Assembly: GCF_000772105.1 (NCBI RefSeq)
Contig: NZ_CP009354.1
Coordinates: forward strand, 372,001-436,000
Origin: Vibrio tubiashii ATCC 19109
GTDB lineage: Bacteria > Pseudomonadota > Gammaproteobacteria > Enterobacterales > Vibrionaceae
Direction of reading: 5' to 3'
DNA length: 64,000 bases
The translations under genes were made by a program, and so were the position numbers. This document shows, piece after piece, positions 9,250-19,016 of the stretch. The notes under the pieces are model-generated. The model was not told where the DNA came from, did not search any database, and saw only the letters and a program-made list of their open reading frames with translations. Position 1 is the first letter of the stretch, and each line of letters begins with the position of its first letter.

Positions 9250-9265
9250 TGTGATCGTTATCACA
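9250..9265. promoter_or_regulatory. Consensus CRP site upstream of mtlA (distal)
   Basis: TGTGATCGTTATCACA matches the CRP consensus TGTGA-N6-TCACA exactly. It lies about 380 bases before the mtlA start and 112 bases after the dctP stop, so mtlA is the more likely target. A weaker TGTGAT half site lies at about 9205-9210. Confidence 0.65.
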
Positions 9266-9346
9266 TCGGGCTTCTTTCTGTAACTAAGTAACACATCAAA
9301 CCCTCCGTCTAGCCAAGTAAGCTTGTCGTTATTTAAGGCAGATTAC

Positions 9347-9368
9347 GTGGCAGAGTCTCCTCTGCCAC
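9347..9368 (-). terminator. Stem-loop after the dctP-like gene
   Basis: GTGGCAGAG (9347-9355) and CTCTGCCAC (9360-9368) form a perfect 9-bp stem with a TCTC loop immediately beyond the stop codon. The following minus-strand sequence is only weakly T-rich, so termination may be partial. Confidence 0.5.
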
Positions 9369-9377
9369 TAAGTTGAG

Positions 9378-10457
9378 TTAGTTGGTATCTAGGTAAGCTT
9401 TAGAAGAGATGTCAGTCCATGCACGTACTTTAGTTAAGTACTGTCTTTGTGACTCAATAATTTCTTTCGCTAATGCGTCGCTGCTAGCCTGCTGTTCAAG
9501 CAATTCGGTGGTTGCTGTTTGCATCGCTTTTAACACTTCTGGTGGGAAGTCCCTTACTTTTATATCTGGGTACTCAGCACTCATTGTCGCCCAACTATTT
9601 GCATTTGCATCGACTGCCTGAGTGTACATATCAAATGCCGCCACTCGGAATGCTGTTTCCAATATTGTTTGTAGATCTTTAGGTAGTGAATCCCATTTCT
9701 TTTTATTCACTAAGAACTGAGTTTCCGAACCCGGTTCATGCCACGCCGTGTAGTAATAAGGCGCAATTTTCTGAAAGCCCATTCTAAGATCAAATGCAGG
9801 GCCAACCCATTCTAGTGCGTCAATGGTTCCCCGCTCTAATGAGGTATACAGTTCACCCGGAGCGATGTTGGTCGGTTTTGCACCTACTTTTGCCATCACT
9901 TCACCAGCAAAGCCAGGAATGCGAATTTTAAGTCCTTTTAGATCTTCTACTGAGTTGATCTCCTTTTTAAACCAGCCGCCCATCTGAATGTCAGAGTTAC
10001 CGCCGGGGAAAGAAAGAAGGTTGTGTGGTGCATAGACTTTTTCCATTAACTCCATACCGCCACCGCGATAAAACCAAGCATATTGCTCAGTAGAGATCAT
10101 GCCAAATGGCATGGAGGAGAAGTATAACGTGTTAGGTACTTTGCCTTTCCAATAGTAGGAGCTTGAGTGGCCCAGGTCGTATTGACCAGACTTGACCATA
10201 TCGAATATCCCTAATGGGGCTTTATGTTTATTGGCGGAATCAATACGAATTTTTAGGCGACCGTTTGACATCTCTTCGGCAAGCTTGGCCATGTTCTTGG
10301 TAGCATCACCTAAGATGGGGGTATTCGGTCCCCAAGTTTCGGCAAGTTTTAAACGATAGACTTTCTCTGCTGCAAGTGCAGAGAATGAACTAAGAGCAAG
10401 TGATAATGTTAGCGTTCCTGCTAATAGTGAGCGCAGTTTCAGCTTGGATGGCAACAT
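9378..10457 (-). CDS. TRAP transporter substrate-binding protein, DctP type (orphan)
   Basis: A 359-residue periplasmic binding protein. A signal peptide is clear (KLKLRSLLAGTLTLSLALSS then SALA-AEK as cleavage site). The mature part has the DctP family features LAETWGP at the start, the GELYTSLERGTIDALEW region that carries the ligand-contacting Arg/Glu, and a C-terminal YL..V..W ending. TRAP systems need a DctQ and a DctM membrane partner; neither is within the neighbouring genes, so the protein is an orphan or works with a distant permease. In V. cholerae a solute-binding protein gene likewise lies between glmS and the ornithine-lipid gene. Substrate, probably an organic acid, is not evident. 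Confidence 0.9.
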   Translation of the reverse strand: MLPSKLKLRSLLAGTLTLSLALSSFSALAAEKVYRLKLAETWGPNTPILGDATKNMAKLAEEMSNGRLKIRIDSANKHKAPLGIFDMVKSGQYDLGHSSSYYWKGKVPNTLYFSSMPFGMISTEQYAWFYRGGGMELMEKVYAPHNLLSFPGGNSDIQMGGWFKKEINSVEDLKGLKIRIPGFAGEVMAKVGAKPTNIAPGELYTSLERGTIDALEWVGPAFDLRMGFQKIAPYYYTAWHEPGSETQFLVNKKKWDSLPKDLQTILETAFRVAAFDMYTQAVDANANSWATMSAEYPDIKVRDFPPEVLKAMQTATTELLEQQASSDALAKEIIESQRQYLTKVRAWTDISSKAYLDTN

Positions 10458-10675
10458 AACTAAGCGACTTCCTTATTGTTGTGTTTTGTTATCTTACCTA
10501 GCTTTTATCTTGTTGTTTTTTTCGTCAATCTCATTTTTAACTGATCCTGAAAGTAATCTTGGTTTTAATCTCTATAACTGTGTTCTTATCCAGTTCAATT
10601 CCCTAGGTGTAAAGGTTGCTTCTATTGCAATCGAGCGATTAGTGAGGTGTTGTAAGCAGATAATCTGGATAACAA

Positions 10676-10702
10676 AAGTGCTGCCTTGGTCACGCAGCAC
10701 TT
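10676..10702 (-). terminator. Terminator-like stem after olsF
   Basis: AAGTGCTGC (10676-10684) pairs with GCAGCACTT (10694-10702). Read on the minus strand it is followed by TTGTTATCC. It ends the olsF transcript before the dctP-like gene. Confidence 0.55.
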
Positions 10703-10725
10703 AGGGGGAGGGAGGTGATGATTTT

Positions 10726-12486
10726 CTAGAGCTCAATATGATGGGATTTTAAGTAAGCCTCAGCTTGGTTAGCACCCATATATCTCGCTAAGGTTTTGAG
10801 TGGAACATCTCTAAGATCAACCATGATCAAGCCATCAAGTGCGTTATTAAAGGCTGGATCAACGTTAAAGGATACTAGCTTTCCATTTAGTCCAAGGTAT
10901 TGCCTCAATAAAACAGGCACGCCTTTGCCATCATCGATTCTGGCAATGACTCGTGACAAGAGCTGCAGATCGGCAAGGGCTGTGAGCATGCTTGTATTCC
11001 AGCTCGGAGCGCTAGTTGATAATGGGTTAGAAGGGGTGACGTACTCGGCTTTTTCGGAGTCATAGTGATGAAGGGTCATGGTCTCTGCGAGTAATTGTCT
11101 TGTTTGCTCACTGTAATCGTTGCTGATACTGACCGGACCAAACAGGTGGGTATACTCTGGGTTCCTATCTACATAGGCGGCAATACCTTTCCAAAGCAGC
11201 AATAGTGGCGCCATACTCTTCTGATACTTTTCATCGATTACAGAGCGCCCCATTTCTATTGATTGACTCATGGTATCGATAAAAGGCTGTTCAAAGTTAA
11301 ACAAGGTTCTTGAGTAAAGCCCCTTAATTCCATGCTTACTGATGAGTTGATCTACCAGTCCTAGTCGATAAGCGCCGACGAGGCATCGATGCTCTCTATC
11401 CCAAATAAAGAGATGTAAGTAATCACGATCAAACTCGTCGAGATCAAGATCCAGACCTGTTCCTTCCCCAACTTGGCGAAAGTTATATTCTCTCAGGCGT
11501 CCAATCTCATGCAGTATCGAAGGGATATGCTCGGCGGTCGTACAGTAGACGTCAAACTCTGCGCTCGAAAGCAACAAATGATCTTTGGGCATGGTGCTGA
11601 GATCCGCTTCGAGATCATCAATGGGTAGTTGAGTGGCAATAGGTAAAAATGAGTTAGCGGATGAGCTCTGTTTTTGCTGCGTCAGTGTCTTGCTTTGTAA
11701 TAAGTAGGTATTTAAGCGCAGGTAATTGACGATTTGGTTATCTGTGAGTCCATTGACTTCTTTGTATTTGATCGCTGAACCGATAGAGATCTGAATCTTC
11801 TGATGCGTTTTATTGAGTAACTCTCGGCCAAGCATCAAGGTGCGCAATAGAGGGTGTACTTTCCCCGCTAGATAAAAGCGTTGAGAGTTTTGACCATCGA
11901 TAAACACCGGAATGGTGGTTGCTCGTGATTTACGAATCAAACTACTGACTGAACGACTCCACTCCTTGTCTTCAAGGCGCTGCGCTTTTCTATCGACTAA
12001 CTGTGATACCTCTCCAGCAGGAAATAGCAGCAATAAACCACCTTGTTCTAAATGCTGGTGGGCTTTACGAAGTGCTTTTAGATTGGCCTTGTGAGCATTT
12101 TGTCCTTCGAATACATCCACACCAATAAAGAGCTCATCAAGTTCAGGAACCGTTTTTAGGTATTGATTAGCAAGGATCTGAACGTCACTTCTTATTTGCA
12201 GTAACAACTCGGCGAGAATCACGCCTTCGACGCAACCTAGCGGATGGTTGGCGACAATCACAGTAGAACCCGATTGCGGAATATGGCTTAGCGAACCTTT
12301 ACACACCTGATAGTCAATACCCAGCACTTCAAGAGTGAAGCGAAGAAAGGCTTGAGTATCACAGCCAGCAGGGCGCTGGGCATAAAATTTATCGAGCTTA
12401 TTGAGACCAGTTGCCCATTCAGTAAAGCTCTCTCCTAGGCGAAATGGGGTCTTTTTCGGTAAACGAAACGGACTAGAAACTTCCAT
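10726..12486 (-). CDS. olsF: Bifunctional ornithine lipid synthase, OlsF type (acyltransferase fused to GNAT N-acyltransferase)
   Basis: A 586-residue two-domain protein. Residues about 60-260 are a PlsC-like O-acyltransferase: VANHPLGCVEG is the H-x4-acidic block and LLLFPAGEVS the FPEG-like block. Residues about 300-520 are an OlsB-type GNAT domain, recognised by EIGRLREYNFRQVGEGTG, DRDYLHLFIWD and LVGAYRLG. OlsF proteins of this architecture make ornithine lipids in Serratia and in V. cholerae (VC0489). Ornithine lipids are phosphate-free membrane lipids. ATG at 12486 is favoured because GAGGA precedes it at 5 bases; an in-frame start at 12540 lacks support. Older annotations call this family hemolysin. 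The chromosomal order dctP-olsF matches V. cholerae. Confidence 0.85.
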   Translation of the reverse strand: MEVSSPFRLPKKTPFRLGESFTEWATGLNKLDKFYAQRPAGCDTQAFLRFTLEVLGIDYQVCKGSLSHIPQSGSTVIVANHPLGCVEGVILAELLLQIRSDVQILANQYLKTVPELDELFIGVDVFEGQNAHKANLKALRKAHQHLEQGGLLLLFPAGEVSQLVDRKAQRLEDKEWSRSVSSLIRKSRATTIPVFIDGQNSQRFYLAGKVHPLLRTLMLGRELLNKTHQKIQISIGSAIKYKEVNGLTDNQIVNYLRLNTYLLQSKTLTQQKQSSSANSFLPIATQLPIDDLEADLSTMPKDHLLLSSAEFDVYCTTAEHIPSILHEIGRLREYNFRQVGEGTGLDLDLDEFDRDYLHLFIWDREHRCLVGAYRLGLVDQLISKHGIKGLYSRTLFNFEQPFIDTMSQSIEMGRSVIDEKYQKSMAPLLLLWKGIAAYVDRNPEYTHLFGPVSISNDYSEQTRQLLAETMTLHHYDSEKAEYVTPSNPLSTSAPSWNTSMLTALADLQLLSRVIARIDDGKGVPVLLRQYLGLNGKLVSFNVDPAFNNALDGLIMVDLRDVPLKTLARYMGANQAEAYLKSHHIEL

Positions 12487-12885
12487 AGCATCCTCAAAAT
12501 GGTAGTGGGTCGAAATGAGGATAGGTATGGGATGTTGCAAGAAGGCTTCAGCGAGATGAGAGTTAGATGATCACCTTATGACGTTTTGATGACCAAAGGC
12601 TAATTTGGGAAGGAGATGAGCAAAGGATGCAATAATGATTTATTTAAGCATTCTAAAAAATATATTGCTCACAAAATGTACTAAGGTCATGTTAAAGATC
12701 AACCTTTAGTGCTAGGTTTGAATAGCGGGTGAGGTTATTAAAGCTTTGGAGCGCAAAGACTCTATGTATAGTAACCAGTCAATTTACCTTCGATTTGCTG
12801 AGCTGGAACTCTCTCTAATAAAGAGAGAAACGGGAACCTAGAGGTTCCCGTTGTTGTATATGCTGCTTAATTACTGTCGCAAAAA
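12487..12885. other. Gap between olsF and ispB
   Basis: This A+T-rich 399-base gap should hold the olsF promoter at its left side. The only clear structure is the ispB terminator at 12829-12852. No gene is seen. Confidence 0.5.
12829..12852 (-). terminator. Terminator of ispB
   Basis: AACGGGAACC (12829-12838) and GGTTCCCGTT (12843-12852) form a perfect 10-bp stem with a TAGA loop, 34 bases after the ispB stop. On the minus strand it runs into TCTCTCTTT. Confidence 0.75.
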
Positions 12886-13857
12886 TTAGCTCGTGCGATG
12901 AACCGCCATGTGAGCAAGCGTGACGAGTGCTTGTTTATATTCAGACTCTTCCAATACCTTTAGCTCAGCAATGGCTTTATCTGCCTCTTGGTAAGCTTTT
13001 TGGCGTGTGTACTCTAAAGAACCGGTTTGTTCCATTGCTTCGAGAATATCGTTCAAGCGTTCCATGCCATTGGATTTTTCAATTGCTTCACGAATCATCT
13101 CCGTTTGTTCTGCACTACCGTTACGCATCGCATAAAGAAGAGGTAAGGTCGGTTTACCCTCAGCAAGGTCATCCCCAACATTCTTGCCCATCTCTTTGCC
13201 ATCAGAAGTGTAATCCATCACGTCATCAATCAGCTGGAATGCGGTTCCTAGGTATTTGCCGTAATTCTGTAAGGCAAGCTCTACCTCTTCAGGTGCTTCA
13301 TTTAGGATGGCACCTATCTGGGTTGCCGCTTCAAACAAGCGAGCTGTCTTAGAGTAGATCACTTGCATGTAGCTTTCTTCGCTGGTGTCAGGGTCATTGC
13401 AGTTCATCAGTTGTTGAACTTCACCTTCCGCAATGACATTTACTGCGTCACTCATTAGCTTAAGGATCTTTAATGATCCTAGCTCCGTCATCATTTGGAA
13501 TGAGCGCGTGTATATAAAGTCGCCCACCAAAACGCTCGCGGCATTACCAAAGGCAGCATTAGCTGTGGCTTTACCACGTCGCATGTCTGATTCATCGACG
13601 ACATCATCATGTAGTAGAGTCGCGGTATGAATAAACTCAATAAAAGCGGCTGCGGTAGTATGAGCCTCTCCTTTATAGCCAAGCGCTTTAGCTGACAGTA
13701 CAGCTAAAAGAGGACGTATACGCTTGCCACCACCGCTAACGATGTAGAAACCCAGTTGATTGATTAAAGAGACATCAGAGTTGAGTTGTGCGTGAATTGT
13801 TTCATTCACTTTTGCCATGTCATCGGCGGTGAGTGCTTGGATAGCTTTAAAATCCAT
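12886..13857 (-). CDS. ispB: Octaprenyl diphosphate synthase
   Basis: A 323-residue trans-isoprenyl diphosphate synthase that builds the ubiquinone-8 side chain. It has GGGKRIRPLL, the first aspartate-rich motif LLHDDVVD (with the following MRRGK Arg pair), and the second motif LIDDVMDY. ATG at 13857 gives the family's MDFKAIQ N-terminus; the longer reading frame to 13923 is not supported. The gene is divergent from rplU as in E. coli and other gammaproteobacteria. Confidence 0.95.
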   Translation of the reverse strand: MDFKAIQALTADDMAKVNETIHAQLNSDVSLINQLGFYIVSGGGKRIRPLLAVLSAKALGYKGEAHTTAAAFIEFIHTATLLHDDVVDESDMRRGKATANAAFGNAASVLVGDFIYTRSFQMMTELGSLKILKLMSDAVNVIAEGEVQQLMNCNDPDTSEESYMQVIYSKTARLFEAATQIGAILNEAPEEVELALQNYGKYLGTAFQLIDDVMDYTSDGKEMGKNVGDDLAEGKPTLPLLYAMRNGSAEQTEMIREAIEKSNGMERLNDILEAMEQTGSLEYTRQKAYQEADKAIAELKVLEESEYKQALVTLAHMAVHRTS

Positions 13858-14014
13858 TGTAATTCCGGCTGAAGTTAGAACTAGTAAGGTATTCTTATCT
13901 ATTTTAATTGCTGAATAATACACTAAAAAACGTTGATTAATACATGGTTAAAGGGCATCATCTGGGCACTTTTCATTGGCGATTAGCTTTTCGCCAATTT
14001 TTTCAAAATATGGC

Positions 14015-14043
14015 TTGTCATAGGTGCGACCTTTCTGTAGAAT
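14015..14043 (+). promoter_or_regulatory. Promoter of rplU-rpmA
   Basis: TTGTCA (14015-14020) and TAGAAT (14038-14043) are separated by exactly 17 bp, and a C/G-rich discriminator CTGCGCC follows, as expected for a stringently controlled ribosomal protein promoter. Confidence 0.75.
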
Positions 14044-14125
14044 CTGCGCCCTATTGATGATTAGTTTAGCGCACACCCTTGATGCTCAAATAGCATACGG
14101 CTGTGCGGAAAAAGCGGAGTAAGAT

Positions 14126-14437
14126 ATGTACGCTGTTTTCCAATCTGGTGGTAAACAACACCGTGTAAGCGAAGGTCAAACTCTTCGTTTAGAGAAATTA
14201 GACGTTGAAACTGGTGCAACTGTTGAATTTGATAAAGTTCTTCTTGTTGCTAACGGTGAAGACATTAAAGTGGGTGCTCCTCTAGTAGAGGGCGGTAAAG
14301 TAGTTGCTGAAGTTGTACAACACGGTCGTGGCGATAAAGTTAAAATCGTTAAGTTCCGTCGTCGTAAGCACTCTCGTAAGCAACAAGGTCACCGTCAGTG
14401 GTTCACGGAAGTGAAAATCACTGGTATCAACGCTTAA
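14126..14437 (+). CDS. rplU: 50S ribosomal protein L21
   Basis: A 103-residue protein beginning [14 protein letters not shown], the standard L21 N-terminus, and carrying the [16 protein letters not shown] basic stretch that contacts 23S rRNA. It is 20 bases upstream of rpmA, the universal pairing. The ribosome binding site is AGCGGAGTAAG just ahead of the ATG. Confidence 0.98.
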
Positions 14438-14457
14438 TCGATTAGGAGAGTTTAACA

Positions 14458-14715
14458 ATGGCACACAAAAAAGCTGGTGGTTCTACTCGTAACGGCCGCG
14501 ATTCAGAAAGCAAACGTCTAGGTGTTAAGCGTTTCGGTGGTGAGTCTGTTCTTGCAGGTAACATCATCGTTCGTCAACGTGGTACTAAGTTCCACGCTGG
14601 TACTAACGTTGGTATCGGTAAAGACCACACTCTATTCGCTCTTACTGAAGGTAAAGTGAAGTTCGAAGTGAAAGGTCCTAAAAACCGTAAATTCGTTAGC
14701 ATCGAAGCTGAGTAA
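14458..14715 (+). CDS. rpmA: 50S ribosomal protein L27
   Basis: An 85-residue L27. The N-terminus [16 protein letters not shown] is the flexible tail that reaches the peptidyl transferase centre; there is no Firmicutes-type cleavable extension. It is cotranscribed with rplU and preceded by TTAGGAGAG. Confidence 0.98.
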   Translation: MAHKKAGGSTRNGRDSESKRLGVKRFGGESVLAGNIIVRQRGTKFHAGTNVGIGKDHTLFALTEGKVKFEVKGPKNRKFVSIEAE

Positions 14716-14764
14716 TTTAAACCTAGTTTAAATCACTTATTAGCTTTCAAGCTGAATTCAAAAG

Positions 14765-14789
14765 CCCTGCCGATTCGGCGGGGTTTTTT
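14765..14789 (+). terminator. Terminator of rplU-rpmA
   Basis: CCCTGCCG (14765-14772) pairs with CGGCGGGG (14776-14783), one G-U pair allowed, and is followed by TTTTTTATTT. Confidence 0.9.
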
Positions 14790-15018
14790 ATTTATGGTAG
14801 CTCAAGAGATAGCTTTGAAACGTGGAATCTATACTAAGGCACTTTGAAAAAAGTCCCTCAATATGTATTCCTAGTTAGCAGAACGATCGAAGATCAAGGT
14901 GATCGATCTGAAAATGGAATCTGCTAGAATTTATATCATTCACTTCTCCCTAAGAGATTGGGTGTTTTGAGATGATATTTGCAACGCAGCTACGATAAGT
15001 AGCACAAGGGCGGAGTAA

Positions 15019-16194
<1,176 letters not shown>

Positions 16195-16211
16195 CAGTGC
16201 ATAAAATTTAT

Positions 16212-16238
16212 AGCCGCAATATCTATTGCGGCTTTTTT
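16212..16238 (+). terminator. Terminator of obgE
   Basis: AGCCGCAAT (16212-16220) pairs with ATTGCGGCT (16225-16233), followed by TTTTTGTG. Confidence 0.9.
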
Positions 16239-16309
16239 GTGTCTAAATCAAATCACTATAGTAAATTTCTCTGCACAATAAAGAGATTCTAAAGGAGTAG
16301 GATAGAATC

Positions 16310-17077
16310 ATGGCATCTAAACAACGGGCGGTGTCTCGTTTAATCGCCCAGGCTGGGCAAATGCTTTTGGCGCATGGTGCTGAAAGTACCCTCGTTGGCG
16401 ATCTTATGCGCCGCTTCGGTTTCGCCGCTGGAATGGATGAAGTTGAAGTTTCATTATCTGCAAGTTCATTAGTTGTCACTACGGTTTACCAAGAACACTG
16501 TATTACTACCGCCCGTCGTTGCCCTGATCGCGGTATTAATATGCGCGCAATCACTCAGGTGCAACGAATCTGCATTATGCTCGAACGTGGCATTATTGAT
16601 TACTCTTTAGCTCAGCAGCAGCTAGATAAGATTAGCCCTGAACGATACAACCGCTGGTTAGTTGTGTTTATGATCGGGTTGTCATGCGCTGCATTCAGTC
16701 ATTTAGCGGGTGGTGACTGGGTTGTGTTTGCGATGACTTTTATTGCTTCATCGGTCGGCATGGTGGTAAGACAAGAAATTGGTCATCGCCATTTCAATCC
16801 ATTGATGAACTTTACCGCGACGGCATTTGTGACCACTGTAGTTTCAGCGCAAGCGGTTATCTATGAGCTGGGTAATTCTCCCTCTCTGGTGATGGCCTCT
16901 TCGGTTTTGATGCTCGTTCCCGGCTTCCCTCTAATTAACTCAGTCGCAGATATGCTTAAGGGCTATATCAATATGGGCATAGCACGCTTTGTGATGGCGA
17001 GTTTACTGACTCTGGCGACAAGTCTCGGTATCGTCGCAGCGATGAGTTTAGTTGGTGTATGGGGGTGGGTAGTATGA
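16310..17077 (+). CDS. YjjP-like subunit of a split ThrE-type exporter
   Basis: A 255-residue protein of the ThrE/YjjP family. Residues 1-110 are the soluble N-terminal domain, including HGAESTLVGDLMRR and the SLSASSLVVT strand; residues about 115-255 contain four to five hydrophobic membrane segments. In E. coli YjjP and YjjB together export succinate; in Corynebacterium a fused ThrE exports threonine. The gene overlaps the following yjjB-like gene by ATGA, so the two are translationally coupled. The RBS AAAGGAG fixes the start at 16310. Substrate is inferred from family only. Confidence 0.85.
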   Translation: MASKQRAVSRLIAQAGQMLLAHGAESTLVGDLMRRFGFAAGMDEVEVSLSASSLVVTTVYQEHCITTARRCPDRGINMRAITQVQRICIMLERGIIDYSLAQQQLDKISPERYNRWLVVFMIGLSCAAFSHLAGGDWVVFAMTFIASSVGMVVRQEIGHRHFNPLMNFTATAFVTTVVSAQAVIYELGNSPSLVMASSVLMLVPGFPLINSVADMLKGYINMGIARFVMASLLTLATSLGIVAAMSLVGVWGWVV

Positions 17078-17547
17078 TCTCATTCGATCTTATATTGGGC
17101 TTACTCAATGACATGTTGTTTGCTGCTATTCCCGCAGTCGGTTTTGCCTTGGTGTTTAACGTGCCACAAAAGGCGTTAATTTATTGTGCTTTGGGGGGAG
17201 CTATTGGTCATGGTTCGCGTTATTTAATGATGCATTTTGGTATTCCCATTGAATGGGCGACTTTCTTTGCGGCTATGATCGTCAGTATGGTCGGTATTCA
17301 TTGGTCAGCGCGCTTTTTGGCTCATCCGAAAGTGTTTACTGTCGCGGCTCTGATTCCAATGGTACCAGGTGTATTTGCCTTTAAAGCGATGATTGCCTTG
17401 GTTGAGCTGAATCATCGAGGGTACAGTCCTGAGCTTGTGGCGATGCTGATGGAAAACTTCCTTAAAGCAATGTTCATAATCGCGGGATTAGCAGTTGGCT
17501 TAGCCATGCCTGGGTTGCTATTCTATCGCCGCAAACCTATCGTTTAG
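17074..17547 (+). CDS. YjjB-like subunit of a split ThrE-type exporter
   Basis: A 157-residue membrane protein of the ThrE_2 family with about five hydrophobic segments and the conserved ALGGAIGHGSRY and MVPGVFAFKAM stretches. The ATG at 17074 overlaps the yjjP-like stop codon by four bases and has a GGGGGTGGG stretch ahead; a start at 17059 is less likely. It forms the second half of the exporter with the preceding gene and ends 18 bases before folA. Confidence 0.85.
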   Translation: MISFDLILGLLNDMLFAAIPAVGFALVFNVPQKALIYCALGGAIGHGSRYLMMHFGIPIEWATFFAAMIVSMVGIHWSARFLAHPKVFTVAALIPMVPGVFAFKAMIALVELNHRGYSPELVAMLMENFLKAMFIIAGLAVGLAMPGLLFYRRKPIV

Positions 17548-17565
17548 AATCCAAGGAGTTACTCA

Positions 17566-18048
17566 ATGATCATCAGCATGATCGCCGCAATGGCCAATGG
17601 TCGCATTATCGGCAAAGACAACCAGATGCCATGGCATTTACCGGCTGACTTCGCTTGGTTTAAGCGTTCAACAATGGGTAAACCGGTTGTGATGGGACGT
17701 AAAACCTATGACTCGATTGGACGTCCTCTGCCGGGTAGACAAAATATTGTGATTAGCCGTAATGCGTCTTTGGTGATTGAAGGCGTTGATACGGTAATTT
17801 CTATTGAAGAAGCACTGCAAGTGGCTGGAGATGTTGAGGAAGTGATGATCATTGGTGGCGGTACTATCTATGAGGCTTGCCTTCCTAAAGCCAATAAGTT
17901 GTATGTCACTCATATTGAAGCTGAGATTCAAGGTGATACTCAGTTCCCAGCATGGGGTGATGAGTTTAAAGAAACTTACTCCGAGTCTTACTCTGCTGAT
18001 GAGAAGAACGCCTACAATATGCGTTTTGTCGTATTGGAAAGAAGCTAG
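17566..18048 (+). CDS. folA: Dihydrofolate reductase
   Basis: A 160-residue DHFR that makes tetrahydrofolate with NADPH; target of trimethoprim. The active-site block MPWHLPADFAWFKRST includes the substrate-binding acidic residue (Asp after PA), followed by GRKTYDSIGRPLPGR for NADPH binding, and IIGGGTIY. Length matches the chromosomal enzyme of E. coli. It sits 18 bases behind the exporter gene and is preceded by AAGGAGT, so it may share that transcript. Confidence 0.97.
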   Translation: MIISMIAAMANGRIIGKDNQMPWHLPADFAWFKRSTMGKPVVMGRKTYDSIGRPLPGRQNIVISRNASLVIEGVDTVISIEEALQVAGDVEEVMIIGGGTIYEACLPKANKLYVTHIEAEIQGDTQFPAWGDEFKETYSESYSADEKNAYNMRFVVLERS

Positions 18049-18088
18049 CTTATAGCTCCGCAATTCCAACTATGAGGCATCAAATCAT

Positions 18089-18192
18089 CGTCATTCCATA
18101 GAGCGACGAAGGAGAGAGTAGGGAATCTTTACAATAGGGAGCTTACTATTGGAGATTCCCTACTTAGTCATTCCTCCTGCTTGGGAATGACG
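18089..18192. repeat. Dispersed palindromic repeat, copy 1
   Basis: This 104-base unit starts CGTCATTCC (18089-18097) and ends GGAATGACG (18184-18192), perfect terminal inverted repeats. Inside, AGTAGGGAATCT is repeated in inverted orientation as AGATTCCCTACT. It fills the gap between the convergent folA and apaH. A related copy lies at 62178-62282. It looks like a REP/MITE-type element and could end both transcripts. Confidence 0.7.
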
Positions 18193-18200
18193 TTGGTATA

Positions 18201-19007
18201 TTAAGATAACGCCTTTTGAGTAAAGAATTGCTTGTCTTCCCATCGCAGCATAGTTAGATGACCGCCCCAGACGCAGCCAGTATCTAAGCCAATTACCTCT
18301 TCTCCGGCATACCCATCAAGTGCTGCCCAGTGACCAAATAGTACTGTCTTTTCGAGCTGCACTCTGTCTTTGACTTTGAACCAAGGAATGAGATTGTCGT
18401 TGTTAATTTCGTTCGGCGGCAGTTTGCAGTCCATATCTAATCGGCTATCGGCCGAGCAAAAACGCATCCGGGTAAAAGCATTGATGATGTAACGGTAGCG
18501 CTCGATACCTTGTAAAGAGTCTTGCCAAAGAGCAGGTTGATTGGAGTACATGTTTTCAATCAGCCAAGGCCATCTTTCGCTACGTAATATGGTTTCCACT
18601 TCACTTGCTGCTTGGCGCGCTTGTTCTAAAGACCACTGAGGGGAGATGCCAGCATGACACATAACAAACTCATTGTGCTCGGCTAACAGAGGTTGCTCTC
18701 TTAACCAATCAAGCAGCTGTTGTTTATCATCGGCAGCAAAAATAGGTGCAGTTTTGTCTTTGTTTTTAACTTTGAACAACCCTAGCGAGACCGCAAGAAG
18801 ATGCAAATCATGGTTACCTAAAATGACTTTGGCAGAGGAACCTAGAGAGCGTACAAAACGTAGTGTCTCAAGCGATTTTGGCCCTCTGGCAACGAGATCG
18901 CCAGCAATCCACAGTGTGTCTTGCGTCGAGTCGAAAGCGACTTTATCTAACAATAATAAGAGCTCATCAAGGCAACCTTGTAGGTCACCGACAATGTATG
19001 TAGCCAC
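18201..19007 (-). CDS. apaH: Symmetrical diadenosine tetraphosphate hydrolase
   Basis: A 268-residue calcineurin-like phosphoesterase that splits Ap4A to two ADP; in E. coli it also removes Np4-type RNA caps. Metal-binding motifs are GDLQGC (usually GDxHG; Gln replaces His in position, as in many ApaH), GDLVARGPKS and GNHD, with CHAG later. Start is a GTG at 19007, with AAGGTA eight bases ahead, 9 bases after the apaG stop. Last gene of the lptD-surA-pdxA-rsmA-apaG-apaH series. Confidence 0.95.
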   Translation of the reverse strand: MATYIVGDLQGCLDELLLLLDKVAFDSTQDTLWIAGDLVARGPKSLETLRFVRSLGSSAKVILGNHDLHLLAVSLGLFKVKNKDKTAPIFAADDKQQLLDWLREQPLLAEHNEFVMCHAGISPQWSLEQARQAASEVETILRSERWPWLIENMYSNQPALWQDSLQGIERYRYIINAFTRMRFCSADSRLDMDCKLPPNEINNDNLIPWFKVKDRVQLEKTVLFGHWAALDGYAGEEVIGLDTGCVWGGHLTMLRWEDKQFFTQKALS

Positions 19008-19016
19008 GGATGTACC

